From positions 434,001 through 498,000 of the forward strand of contig NZ_JBKIII010000001.1 of assembly GCF_046557615.1 (NCBI RefSeq): a DNA stretch of 64,000 nt, given 5' to 3'. This document shows, piece by piece, positions 16,858 through 25,460 of this stretch. How positions within the stretch are numbered: the stretch's first letter is position 1; each line of letters opens with the position of its first letter. The position numbers and the translations under genes are program-made. Origin of the DNA: Haloferax sp046557615 (lineage in GTDB: Archaea > Halobacteriota > Halobacteria > Halobacteriales > Haloferacaceae). The notes beneath the pieces were generated by a model. The model saw only the letters and a program-made list of their open reading frames with translations. It did not search any database and was not told the DNA's origin.

Positions 16858-18177
16858 ATGGCCGGAGAGACACTGCCGGGGACGGAACCTGACGACCGCT
16901 CCGACAGTATCGTCCTCCACGTCGATATGGACTGTTTCTACGCCGCCTGCGAGCGACTGCGCGAACCCGAACTCGTGGGCGAACCGCTCGTCGTCGGCAT
17001 GGGCTACGAACCCGGTGAAGGCCACGGCGCGGTCGCCACTGCGAGTTACGAAGCCCGCGCGTTCGGCGTCGAGAGCGCCCAACCCATCTCACAAGCACTC
17101 GACCGCCTCCCCCGACTCGAAGATATCGACCCCGACGACGACCCCGAGCAGGCGGGCTACTACCGCCCCGTCGATATCGACTTTTACAAAGAAGTCGCCG
17201 CCGATGTGAAAGCCATCCTCCGGGAATGTGCCGACGTTATCCGCGAGGTGAGCATCGACGAAGCCTACCTCGACGTAACCGACCGAACGGCGTGGGACTT
17301 CGCTCCCTCGGGCGACCGAACACTCGCAGAGGGCTACGCGCGGTACGTCAAACAGCGAATCGAACGCGAGGTCGGTGTCACCGCCTCCATCGGTGTCGCA
17401 CCGAACATGTCCACCGCGAAAGTCGCCTCTGATTTCGACAAACCCGATGGCCTCACCGTCGTTCGCCCCGGTGAAGTCCGTGAGTTTCTCGCGCCAATTT
17501 CCGTCCACGACGTCCACGGCGTCGGGCCGGTGACCGCCCGTGAACTCGGCGAACTCGGCATCGAAACCGCCGGTGACCTCGCCGACGCTGACGCCTCGGA
17601 ACTGGAATCTCGATTCGGGTCACGCGGCCGCGAACTCCACGAACGCGCCAAGGGAATGGACGACCGAGAGGTGACGCCGACTGGCCGACCCAAAAGCCTC
17701 TCCAGAGAATCTGCGTTCACCGAACCGACGACTGAGATGGAAGACAAACAAGAGGTCGTTCGGGCGCTCGCCCGCGACGTGGCCGACAGAGCACGCTCAC
17801 GTGGGGCGATGTACCGAACGATTGGTATCAAAGTCATCGTCCCGCCGTTCGAGAGTAACACTCGTGCGCGGTCACTTCCAGGCCCGGTAGACGACCCAGA
17901 CCTCGTGGAATCTGTCGCCTTCGACCTCCTCGAAGAGTTCGCCGAGACTCGTGTTCGAAAACTCGGCGTCCGCGTGTCGAACCTCTCGTTCGCCGAGACT
18001 GACCAGTCGAGTCTCGATGGGTGGGACGCTGCGACCGAATGGAGCGACTCTGACGAGATGGACCAACAATCGAACGCTGGCGACACAGAACCCAATTCAG
18101 AGCGTGGACAGACAGACGACACGACGGCCTCGCGCTCGAAACGTCGCGGTCAGTCGTCGTTAGTCGAGTTCGACTAA
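16858..18177 (+). CDS. dinB: Y-family DNA polymerase IV
   Basis: 439 aa translesion polymerase. Catalytic motifs: VLHVDMDCFYAACERL (residues about 19-34, first Asp) and VSIDEAYLDVT (Asp-Glu pair). A helix-hairpin-helix follows (ISVHDVHGVGPVTARELGE) and then the little-finger domain. The C-terminus ends GQSSLVEFD, a PIP-box-like tail for binding PCNA, preceded by an acidic, Ser/Thr/Asp-rich linker (about 385-425). Starts 78 bp after the Lrp gene on the same strand. Confidence 0.95.
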   Translation: MAGETLPGTEPDDRSDSIVLHVDMDCFYAACERLREPELVGEPLVVGMGYEPGEGHGAVATASYEARAFGVESAQPISQALDRLPRLEDIDPDDDPEQAGYYRPVDIDFYKEVAADVKAILRECADVIREVSIDEAYLDVTDRTAWDFAPSGDRTLAEGYARYVKQRIEREVGVTASIGVAPNMSTAKVASDFDKPDGLTVVRPGEVREFLAPISVHDVHGVGPVTARELGELGIETAGDLADADASELESRFGSRGRELHERAKGMDDREVTPTGRPKSLSRESAFTEPTTEMEDKQEVVRALARDVADRARSRGAMYRTIGIKVIVPPFESNTRARSLPGPVDDPDLVESVAFDLLEEFAETRVRKLGVRVSNLSFAETDQSSLDGWDAATEWSDSDEMDQQSNAGDTEPNSERGQTDDTTASRSKRRGQSSLVEFD

Positions 18178-18263
18178 GTTGCTGCGTCGGGGTCAAACCC
18201 GGTGCTGGTGAGAGTTTCTTTCTACCCACCGCCGTTGTAGTCGGGATGGACGACATCCTGTGC

Positions 18264-18350
18264 CTACGAAACGTCGCCCGAGGCGAGTTCGGCGAACGCG
18301 TCATCGTCATCCACGTGGAGAATGGTAATGCCTCTGCGCCCTCTTGTCAT
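18264..18350 (-). pseudogene. Remnant of a response-regulator receiver domain
   Basis: A 28-codon minus-strand frame reads MTRGRRGITILHVDDDDAFAE... and stops after LASGDVS. ITILHVDDD-AFAEL is the first beta-strand and acidic pocket of haloarchaeal receiver domains; everything after helix 1 is missing. It lies in the dinB-herA spacer and looks like the leftover N-terminus of a deleted signalling gene. A plus-strand frame covering the same bases (18246-18362) has no recognisable features. Confidence 0.5.
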
Positions 18351-18436
18351 ACTCCGAACTAACTCGGGTGTGTGATAAAGTTTCACTGTCTGTAGAGGGC
18401 AGGAACTATGCCCCCCGAGACAGAGAAGAAAACCGG

Positions 18437-20125
18437 ATGACGGATTCGGACACGGAAACCATCTCGGTTGCCGAGATTAGTGACGGCCCAGGGGGAGAGG
18501 GAACAGAGGAACCGGGAACGACGGTCAACTTGCCTGTCGTCGATATTCTCACGGGACGAGGGTTCGTCACGGGGAAGTCCGGGTCCGGAAAATCGAACAC
18601 GGCGTCGGTCATCATCGAAAAGTTGCTCTCGTCGAACTTTCCGGTACTTATCGTCGATACGGACGGCGAGTACTACGGACTCAAACAGGAGTTCGAACTT
18701 CTGCACGCAGGCGCAGACGACGAGTGTGACATTCAGGTCAGTCCCGAACACGCCGAGCGACTGGCGACACTCGCCTTAGAGCAGAACGTCCCCATCATTC
18801 TCGACGTCTCGGGCTATCTCGACGATGCCGCCGCCGACGAGTTGGTGACGGAAGTCGCCAAACACCTCTTCGCCAAGGAGAAGAAACTGAAGAAGCCCTT
18901 CTTGATGCTCATCGAAGAGTGCCACGAGTACATTCCCGAGAAGGGCGGGATGGACGAAGCGGGCAAGATGCTCATCAAAATCGGCAAGCGCGGGCGCAAA
19001 CACGGGTTGGGTGTCGTCGGCATCTCACAGCGCCCCGCCGACGTGAAAAAGGACTTCATCACGCAGTGTGATTGGCTCGTCTGGCACCGCCTGACGTGGC
19101 GAAACGATACGAAAGTCGTCGGACGAATTTTGGGGTCAGAGTACGCCGACGCCATCGAAGATATGGGTAACGGCGAGGGATTCCTCGTCACCGACTGGTC
19201 CGAGTCGATTCGGCGCGTCCAGTTCCACAAAAAGCAGACGTTCGACGCGGGTGCGACGCCCGGTCTAGACGATTTCGAGCGCCCCGATTTGAAATCTATC
19301 GACGGCAACCTCGTCTCCGACCTCCGCGGCATTTCGGACGAAAAACAGCGCCGTGAGAGCGAAGTTGCGGACCTTCGCCAGAAACTCGAAGAGCGCGAAG
19401 CGAAGATTCGCCAACTCGAACGTGACCTCGAAGAAGCGCGCGACCTCTCGCGGATGGCAGACCAGTTCGCTCAGGCGATGTTTCGAAAGGCTGAAGCGCC
19501 GTATCACGGTGGACAGGGGCGCAACCTCAACCGCCCCGAAGAGAAACAGGCCGCGCTTGCGGAGTACAACGGAAGTGCCGAGGAGGGAGCGACAGAGGGT
19601 GAAATTGGCGATGATGACGTCGCTGAGGCGTACAACGAACCTGCCTCTCGGCCACCACTCGAACCACCTGCTGGCCCGGCGTGGCCGACGCACGGACTCA
19701 TTCCTGAGAGCGAGAGTGACGAGTGGGACGATGCATTCGACATGGGCGATTTCGAACCTGCCGACCTGCAACCCGCACCTGGTGCACAGTCTCGACGTGA
19801 CGTCGTCGACCGAATGACCGGCGTCGTTGGTGTCCTCAGCGAGGTGCATCTCGAAATGCTCGCCCACTATCGTGAAGTCGGGGTGTCGGACCCACTGAGC
19901 GCGCACGTCGCTGCCGGTGAAACCGCGAACCAAGCGGTCGCATACAGTCGAAACCGCCCGCTCAGAAAAGCAGGCTTCATCCGACACGCGGGACGCGGTC
20001 TCTACGAGTACGCACTTCCAAGCCTCGTCCGCGACGAGTACGCCGACTTGCTCGGTGAAGACGAACTCAGAGAGACTGTCGAAGCAATCGAACAGTCGTT
20101 TATCGACGACGCAGACGACGAATAA
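18437..20125 (+). CDS. HerA-like ATPase (DUF87) with coiled coil
   Basis: 562 aa. Walker A GKSGSGKSNTA near residue 45, Walker B PFLMLIEECHEY near residue 160, sensor segment GVVGISQRPADV, and an arginine-finger-like IGKRGRKHG. A coiled coil at about 300-345 (EKQRRESEVADLRQKLEER...) leads to a disordered acidic/Pro-rich linker and a C-terminal winged-helix-like end. HerA-type ATPases are hexameric DNA translocases, but no nurA/mre11/rad50 neighbour is present, so its partner is unknown. The ATG at 18437 is preferred over one at 18344. Confidence 0.85.
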   Translation: MTDSDTETISVAEISDGPGGEGTEEPGTTVNLPVVDILTGRGFVTGKSGSGKSNTASVIIEKLLSSNFPVLIVDTDGEYYGLKQEFELLHAGADDECDIQVSPEHAERLATLALEQNVPIILDVSGYLDDAAADELVTEVAKHLFAKEKKLKKPFLMLIEECHEYIPEKGGMDEAGKMLIKIGKRGRKHGLGVVGISQRPADVKKDFITQCDWLVWHRLTWRNDTKVVGRILGSEYADAIEDMGNGEGFLVTDWSESIRRVQFHKKQTFDAGATPGLDDFERPDLKSIDGNLVSDLRGISDEKQRRESEVADLRQKLEEREAKIRQLERDLEEARDLSRMADQFAQAMFRKAEAPYHGGQGRNLNRPEEKQAALAEYNGSAEEGATEGEIGDDDVAEAYNEPASRPPLEPPAGPAWPTHGLIPESESDEWDDAFDMGDFEPADLQPAPGAQSRRDVVDRMTGVVGVLSEVHLEMLAHYREVGVSDPLSAHVAAGETANQAVAYSRNRPLRKAGFIRHAGRGLYEYALPSLVRDEYADLLGEDELRETVEAIEQSFIDDADDE

Positions 20126-20155
20126 GGGTCGAAATCGCTGTTTCTCGTTCTTTAG

Positions 20156-20329
20156 TTACTGATTCGACAGCGCGGTGCCCATCGCGACGCCAATCGCGAC
20201 GCCAAGTGCGATACCGACTGCGATGTTGTCGAGCGCGACACCGAGTGCGACGCCAGCGCCCATCCCGATTGCGATGCCAACTCCCATCTGTTGTCCGTCT
20301 CCCTCGTCGGAGTCCTGACCGTCGCTCAT
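20156..20329 (-). CDS. Small glycine-zipper membrane protein
   Basis: 57 aa from the ATG at 20329 (MSDGQDSDEGDG...). After an acidic 14-residue head, the rest is two hydrophobic stretches built on GxGxAxG repeats (GVGIAIGMGAGVALGVAL and VGIALGVAIGVAMGTAL), separated by DNIA. Glycine-zipper helices pack tightly and often oligomerise in membranes. An in-frame ATG 18 nt upstream is possible. Function unknown. Confidence 0.65.
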   Translation of the reverse strand: MSDGQDSDEGDGQQMGVGIAIGMGAGVALGVALDNIAVGIALGVAIGVAMGTALSNQ

Positions 20330-20407
20330 CTCACTTGCAAGCAACACACGTCGAAGAGATGAATCTGCTGACGACCGGAGCGTCTGAGAAAAACTGAGAC
20401 TGCCTGC

Positions 20408-21052
20408 TTACAGTCCCGAAACGAGGTCTTCGAGCGCGGCGCGCGGGTCGTCTGCCTTGGCGACACCGGAGGCCAGAAGGATACCGGTCGCACCGAGGTC
20501 ACCGGCGGCAATCACGTCGTCGCCGGTGGAGACGCCAGCACCGCAGTACACATCGACGTCTTCGTCAACGTCGTCGGCGGCCGAGACAGCGTCGCGGACG
20601 ATGTCGGGGTCGGCGGTGGACACGGACACGTCGCCACCGATGAGTTCGGGTGGTTCGACAGCGACCGAGTCAGGGCCGAGTGCGGCGACAGCGCCCGTTT
20701 GGGCGGGGTTGTTCGCACAGACACAGGTCTCCAGACCGGCGCGCTCTGCGGCCTGTACCGAGCCGTCGATGTCGGCGAGTTTCAGGCGTTTTTCGGAGTG
20801 ATTGATGAGCGTGCCAACCGCGCCTGCTTCGGCGACGGCTTCGGCGAGCGTACTCCCAGTGTGGCTCCCGTGGCCGTTGGGGTCCACGTGCTGGGCCCAC
20901 GTCTCGACGCCCGTGTCGGCGACGCGGCTAATGTCGGCGGCTTGCGGGGAGACGGCGATGCGGACGCCGGACGCCTCGCTCACCTCGCGCGCGGCTTCTG
21001 CTACTTCGATAGGGTCGCACGGATAGGCCTTGAGGTTGACCAGGATGAACAC
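20408..21052 (-). CDS. tpiA: Triosephosphate isomerase
   Basis: 214 aa, the short archaeal form. MFILVNLKAYP has the N-terminal Lys (usual NxK); the catalytic His is in LINHSEKRL and the catalytic Glu in VAVEPPELIG. The phosphate loop is near the C-terminus (YCGAGVSTGDDV, ILLASGVAKAD). Interconverts dihydroxyacetone phosphate and glyceraldehyde-3-phosphate. A TATA-like AATTTATTAG (21075-21085, minus) about 28 nt upstream predicts a leaderless transcript. Confidence 0.95.
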   Translation of the reverse strand: MFILVNLKAYPCDPIEVAEAAREVSEASGVRIAVSPQAADISRVADTGVETWAQHVDPNGHGSHTGSTLAEAVAEAGAVGTLINHSEKRLKLADIDGSVQAAERAGLETCVCANNPAQTGAVAALGPDSVAVEPPELIGGDVSVSTADPDIVRDAVSAADDVDEDVDVYCGAGVSTGDDVIAAGDLGATGILLASGVAKADDPRAALEDLVSGL

Positions 21053-21156
21053 ACATCTGTCTGGGACCTGCGGTGACTAATAAATTGGTTTTCGGGGCCG
21101 ACGTTGCCACTCGCGGCGGATTAGAATAAAATAATTATGAAAAACGAGACGTTCGT

Positions 21157-21678
21157 TCAGTCTTTCCGTTTGACCACGTCACCGAGGGTGGTCTTCTGAC
21201 TACCGCCGCTGGACCACTCGGAGTCGTCGTCGCTCGCTCCTTCGACGAGCGAGATATCGAGTTTGCGTTCGATTTTCTTTCGGACGCTGTCCGGGGGCAT
21301 GATGTCACCGCGTTCGATTTTCCGAATGAGGCTCGCCTTCTCGTTGAGCGACTTCGCCAAGTCCTCTTGGCTCAGGTTTCGAGACTCGCGTGCCTGTCGG
21401 ATTCGGGTGTCGTAGTCCGTCGCAATCTCTTCCATGTCGTCGAACATGTCGCGGCGACGCCGCTTCTTCGACGACGAGGACGAAGACGACCCAGACGAGC
21501 GTTTGGCCTTCCCACTCGACGAGGAAGTAGAGTACTTCGAACTCGCACTGGAAGTCGACTCGGTGCGGACCTCCGTGCCAAACTGGGCGCAGTTGTCACA
21601 CAGTTGCAGTTCTGCGCCTTCGACCTTCACAGTCTTCAGAGAGGCTTGGTTGGAGCCACACATCTCGCACTGAGGCAT
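21157..21678 (-). CDS. Archaeal multiprotein bridging factor MBF1
   Basis: 173 aa. N-terminal zinc ribbon with CEMCG and CDNCA, a Ser/Lys-rich linker (about 50-75), and a C-terminal cro-type HTH (DYDTRIRQARESRNLSQEDLA in part, then LIRKIERGDIMPPD). This is the aMBF1 layout; the protein associates with ribosomes and the transcription machinery. A clean TTTTATAC box (minus strand, about 21701-21709) sits about 28 nt before the ATG at 21678, supporting this start and a leaderless transcript. Confidence 0.92.
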   Translation of the reverse strand: MPQCEMCGSNQASLKTVKVEGAELQLCDNCAQFGTEVRTESTSSASSKYSTSSSSGKAKRSSGSSSSSSSKKRRRRDMFDDMEEIATDYDTRIRQARESRNLSQEDLAKSLNEKASLIRKIERGDIMPPDSVRKKIERKLDISLVEGASDDDSEWSSGGSQKTTLGDVVKRKD

Positions 21679-21745
21679 ACCTTCACGTACCGTCCCGCCG
21701 CGTATAAAAGGCACGCCAGCGGCGAGTGAATCGAATGACGAGAGA

Positions 21746-22183
21746 CTATCGCCCGCGAAGTTGTGACGCTGCGGTTCGAAGTGGGTCAGCCACGCGACGA
21801 TATCCTCGCCGATACACGACGAGGTGCGAAATCGGGAGCAAACAGATGTACGTGAGCGTCAATCCAGCGCCTTGTGTGTAGGGGTCTGGTGGTAGACCGA
21901 CCGTCCCGACGAGATACGCCGCTACTCCGGCCAGCATGACCGTCAGCGCGCCACGTTCTGCTCGTGTCGGCGGAGACTCGCGGTGGGTACTCGGGGCGAA
22001 CGAGATGAGATACGCGAGGAGTCCAATCGGAACGAGCGCGAGAATCACACCGAGAACGTTCGGGAAGCGATAGCCACGAGCCTTCGCATTTTGCGAGACC
22101 CACATCGACGTCGAGACGACGACGAGCATCGGGACGAACGCGAACGTCAGGTACTCGAATAGAGCAACGAGGGTGGAGGGCAC
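21746..22183 (-). CDS. Hypothetical four-helix membrane protein
   Basis: 145 aa with hydrophobic segments at about 8-26, 42-62, 80-97 and 105-122, and a basic Arg-rich C-terminal tail (RRGYRRVADPLRTAASQLRGR, predicted cytoplasmic by the positive-inside rule). No recognised motif. Lies on the same strand as the CDP-alcohol transferase, 35 bp downstream of it, so it may be the last gene of that operon. Confidence 0.65.
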   Translation of the reverse strand: MPSTLVALFEYLTFAFVPMLVVVSTSMWVSQNAKARGYRFPNVLGVILALVPIGLLAYLISFAPSTHRESPPTRAERGALTVMLAGVAAYLVGTVGLPPDPYTQGAGLTLTYICLLPISHLVVYRRGYRRVADPLRTAASQLRGR

Positions 22184-22218
22184 GTCTCACCCCACCCACG
22201 AGCAAAGAATAGTTCTTC

Positions 22219-22821
22219 TTATGCCAGGTCGCTCCACGCACCCCAGAAGCGTTGGAGTGCGGTGAAGTGGCCGATGATGGCAAAGAACACCAGCAACCAG
22301 CCGACGAGGGTGAAGCCGCCAACCGCACCGGGGAAGACGGCGGAGACGACGCCGACGACGCCGATGAGTGCGAGCCTGTCGGCACGCCCGACCAATCCAC
22401 CGTAGGCGCGGCCGAGACCGACTGCCTGAATCTGCGTCCCGAGATACGAGGTCATGAGGACGCCCGTGACGGCGGCGAGGCCGAGGATGAACGACCCACT
22501 TGCGGCCGAGAGACCGACGAGAATGACGATGTCGGCGTAGCGGTCCAGCACGTGGTCGAGCAAGTCGCCCGCCTTGGAGGAGACGCCCTGTTCGCGGGCG
22601 AGCGCGCCGTCAACGAGGTCTAACCAGCCATTGACGAAGACGAATATCGCGCCGAGTGCGTACCACAGTGGTTCGGCGAGCGCGAACGCGCCACCGGCCG
22701 CGGCGGCGAATCCGAAGGCGATGACACTCACGCTGTTCGGCGAGAGACCGACCGAATCGGCGGCGCTGACGAACGGGACGAGGAGTCTGTCGGCGGTATC
22801 GCGGTATTGGTCTAACGTCAT
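22219..22821 (-). CDS. CDP-alcohol phosphatidyltransferase family enzyme
   Basis: 200 aa integral membrane enzyme of phospholipid synthesis. The signature D-G-x2-A-R-x8-G-x3-D-x3-D is readable as LVDGALAREQGVSSKAGDLLDHVLDRYAD (cited in part), with about six hydrophobic helices. Archaeal members attach glycerol phosphate, serine or inositol phosphate to CDP-archaeol; an archaetidylinositol- or archaetidylglycerol-phosphate synthase is likely, but the head group cannot be told. Its ATG overlaps the stop of the kinase gene by 4 nt (ATGA). Confidence 0.88.
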   Translation of the reverse strand: MTLDQYRDTADRLLVPFVSAADSVGLSPNSVSVIAFGFAAAAGGAFALAEPLWYALGAIFVFVNGWLDLVDGALAREQGVSSKAGDLLDHVLDRYADIVILVGLSAASGSFILGLAAVTGVLMTSYLGTQIQAVGLGRAYGGLVGRADRLALIGVVGVVSAVFPGAVGGFTLVGWLLVFFAIIGHFTALQRFWGAWSDLA

Positions 22822-23327
22822 AGGTATTCGAGGAAGTCCACCGTTCCGGCGCTCGGTTCGCGCTCACCTTCGACGATGGCGACGAGCTCGTCGGCTACGT
22901 CGTCTGGGTCGCGGTCGGTCGTGTCTACTTCGTAAACTGAGTCCTCACCGTGGAACTCGACTGCTTCGCCGAGAATCACGTCGAGAGCTTCGGATTCACG
23001 GTTCTCTCTGGCTTTCGCCTCCGATTCGCCGCGCTCGATGAGGCGCTCTTCGAGTAGGTCGGGTCGGCAGCGAAGGACGACCACGCGGTCGGCTTCGAAG
23101 TGGTGTGCGAGGTGGCTTTCGAGGATGCCGTCCCAGTCGCCGAGGTGGTCACGTGCGCCGTCGATATCGACGACGAGGGTATCGCGTTCTTCGTCGCGCT
23201 CGGTCCACAGACCCTCGTCTTTCACGAGTTGGTTGAGGTGGATGACCGACTGGTCGAGTTGGTCGGCGGCGCGTGCCGTCGCCGTCGTCTTTCCGGTTCC
23301 GGGCGTTCCGGTCACGACGACTCTCAC
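22818..23327 (-). CDS. AK6/Fap7-type adenylate kinase
   Basis: 169 aa P-loop kinase. RVVVTGTPGTGKTTA gives the Walker A; the short lid and NMP-binding regions (HLNQLVKDE..., DIDGARDHL) fit the AK6/Fap7/hCINAP family rather than standard adenylate kinase. In archaea and eukaryotes these NTPases act in small-subunit maturation with uS11. The start is a GTG at 23327 overlapping the hisC stop (GTGA), which leaves no room for an alternative. Middle gene of hisC-kinase-CDP-alcohol transferase. Confidence 0.88.
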   Translation of the reverse strand: MRVVVTGTPGTGKTTATARAADQLDQSVIHLNQLVKDEGLWTERDEERDTLVVDIDGARDHLGDWDGILESHLAHHFEADRVVVLRCRPDLLEERLIERGESEAKARENRESEALDVILGEAVEFHGEDSVYEVDTTDRDPDDVADELVAIVEGEREPSAGTVDFLEYL

Positions 23328-24409
23328 GCCGTCGGCACCTCCGAGACGATTCGATTGAGGACTTCGACGGCGCGCTTGGTCTGTTCTTCGGTGCCGCAGG
23401 AGATTCGGACGCACTCGGGCAGGCCGAAACTCGTGCAGTCGCGGATGATGACGCCCTCGCGCTGGGCGGCCTGTGACACTTCCGTTCCGTCGCCGACTTC
23501 CGCGAGGACGAAGTTTCCGGCACTCTCCCACGTCGGAACGTCGAGTTCGTCTCGGAGGTAGTCGCGTGCCCAACTCGCGGATTCGACCGACTTTTCGACG
23601 TGTTCGGGGTCGTCCAGTGCGGCGAGCGCGGCGCGACAGGCGACTTCGCTGGCGGCGAACGGCGTGTTCACGCGGGCGTAGGCGTCGGCCCACGATTCCG
23701 GCACACAGGAGTAGCCGATTCGGAGTCCGGCGAGACCGTATGCCTTCGAGAAGGTTCGAAGGACGGCGATGTTGTCGTACTCCGAGAGCAAGTCGATAGC
23801 CGAGGGTTCGTCGGTGTACTCGGCGTAAGCTTCGTCCACGATGATGAGCGTGTGGTCATCGACTTTCTCGGCGAGTTTCGTGATTTCGTCGGTCGGGAAG
23901 AGCGCGCCGGTGGGGTTGTGCGGCGTCGTCAGGTAGACCATGCGCTCGCCGTCGTAAGCGTCCAAGACGAGGTCGGCGGTCTGCTCGAAATCGTCGGCTT
24001 TCGAGACTTCGTACTGATTGGCATCGCCGTGGTGGTACCGGGCGCTCATCGAGTAGTAGGAAAAGCCCGGGTGTGGTTCGAGAATCTCGTCGCCGGGTTC
24101 GAGCATCGCTCGCGTCAGATAGTCTATAGAGCCGTCAGCGCCGGGTGAGACCCACACCTGTTCGGATTCGAGGTCCCACTTCTCAGCGAGTTCGTCGGTG
24201 AGGTCGGTGTGTGCGGTCTTCGGGTAGACGCTCACCGTCGGTGCGGCCGCTTCGATTGCTTCGACTGCCTTCGGACTCGCCCCGTGTGGGTTCTCGTTCG
24301 ACGAGAGTTTAGTCAAGTCCTCGGGGTCCAGTCCAAGGTCGCGGGCGACCTCCTCTGTGCCTCGGCCGGGCACGTACGGTGCGTGGGCGGAGAGGTCCCG
24401 TGGTTGCAT
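23324..24409 (-). CDS. hisC: Histidinol-phosphate aminotransferase
   Basis: 361 aa class I/II PLP aminotransferase. LSSNENPHGASPKAVEA at the N-terminus, IIVDEAYAEY (Asp and Tyr binding PLP), and FSKAYGLAGLRIGY with the PLP-forming Lys. Makes L-histidinol phosphate from imidazole acetol phosphate. A TATA-like CTTAAGAAC about 27 nt upstream suggests a leaderless transcript. First gene of a three-gene overlapped operon. Confidence 0.94.
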   Translation of the reverse strand: MQPRDLSAHAPYVPGRGTEEVARDLGLDPEDLTKLSSNENPHGASPKAVEAIEAAAPTVSVYPKTAHTDLTDELAEKWDLESEQVWVSPGADGSIDYLTRAMLEPGDEILEPHPGFSYYSMSARYHHGDANQYEVSKADDFEQTADLVLDAYDGERMVYLTTPHNPTGALFPTDEITKLAEKVDDHTLIIVDEAYAEYTDEPSAIDLLSEYDNIAVLRTFSKAYGLAGLRIGYSCVPESWADAYARVNTPFAASEVACRAALAALDDPEHVEKSVESASWARDYLRDELDVPTWESAGNFVLAEVGDGTEVSQAAQREGVIIRDCTSFGLPECVRISCGTEEQTKRAVEVLNRIVSEVPTA

Positions 24410-24488
24410 GGTCGAAGGATACGGGTCGCGGTTCTTAAGGGTGCGTACTCTGGGCCGAGTTGGTCAAAGAGGGCCGTCTGTCACCCTA

Positions 24489-25400
24489 CTAGTCTCGCGG
24501 GACGTACTGCCCGAACGGCGGCATCTCGTCCAGCGCGTCGGGGACGAAGAGCGTCTCCTCGCCAAACGCTCGGATAATCGACTGTCCGACCGGCCCGGTG
24601 AGAAACCCGACGTACGCCATCGAACCCATGTAGTTCACGTCGTGGAGCGCCGGATTCGACACGATGACGCCGTAGTCGTTTCGCAGAATCTCTGGGCCAT
24701 CGCCGAGCGGCCCCTCGACGTACGCGACGAGAGTGTTCTCGTCCGCCATCACACTGAACGTCCCGCGGTCAACGAGCGTGTACGCGTCGCGGCGGCTCGC
24801 CTGTCTGAGCGTATCGCCCATCCCGTCACCGGTCGCCTGATACCACCTTTCGCCGGGAGATGCACTCGAACGCGCCCAGAGCGTCTGTTCTTTGAGGTGC
24901 GTTCCCGAGTCGTCGCCGCGCGAGAGAAAGAGTGACTTCGTTTCGGCGATTCGGCGGAACGCCGCTTCGGGGTCGTTACCGACCGACGCAACACCTGCTG
25001 GGTCGGACTCGGGGCCGACGACGAGGAAATCGTTGTGCATCAACTCGCGGCGATTGAGACCGTATCCGGCGCGAAGAAACTCGTCTTCTGACGTTCGCGC
25101 GTGGGCGATTACCACGTCGGCATCGCCGTTGGCGGCAGTTCTGAGCGCCGCACCTGTTCCCTGTACGAGTGTCTTGACTTGTATGCCGAGGCTATCGGAG
25201 AACGATGCGTTGAGTTCGTCGAGAAGGCCCGTGTCGTACGCCGTCGTCGCGGTTGCGAGTACGAGGTCCGAAAGTTCGGCGTCGAAAGACGGACTCGTGT
25301 CGGTTTCGAGAGTCCGACCGCCACCGCCACCACCGAGACACCCAGCGGTCCCGCCAACCCCCAGTGCGCTCATTGCTTGCACGTATCGACGCCGTCGCAT
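24489..25400 (-). CDS. Tungstate/molybdate-type ABC transporter substrate-binding lipoprotein
   Basis: 303 aa. The N-terminus has arginines (MRRRRYVQAMSALGVGG) and a lipobox-like GTAGC, so it is probably Tat-exported and lipid-anchored. The mature part follows the TupA/ModA-like pattern: VLATATTAYDTGLLDEL, VQGTGAALRTAANGDADVV, and FLSRGDDSGTHLKE. It should capture an oxyanion outside the cell. No permease or ATPase gene is adjacent, so its partners are elsewhere or lost. Confidence 0.85.
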   Translation of the reverse strand: MRRRRYVQAMSALGVGGTAGCLGGGGGGRTLETDTSPSFDAELSDLVLATATTAYDTGLLDELNASFSDSLGIQVKTLVQGTGAALRTAANGDADVVIAHARTSEDEFLRAGYGLNRRELMHNDFLVVGPESDPAGVASVGNDPEAAFRRIAETKSLFLSRGDDSGTHLKEQTLWARSSASPGERWYQATGDGMGDTLRQASRRDAYTLVDRGTFSVMADENTLVAYVEGPLGDGPEILRNDYGVIVSNPALHDVNYMGSMAYVGFLTGPVGQSIIRAFGEETLFVPDALDEMPPFGQYVPRD

Positions 25401-25460
25401 TGGTCGGTATTCGAATCCGGTATCGTAAACTGTTCCGGTGGCGGTAGTCGAAAAGCGAAA

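Noticed and set aside
18246..18362. 38-aa plus-strand frame between dinB and the HerA-like gene
   Set aside because: Overlaps the minus-strand receiver-domain relic, which has a recognisable motif; the plus frame does not.
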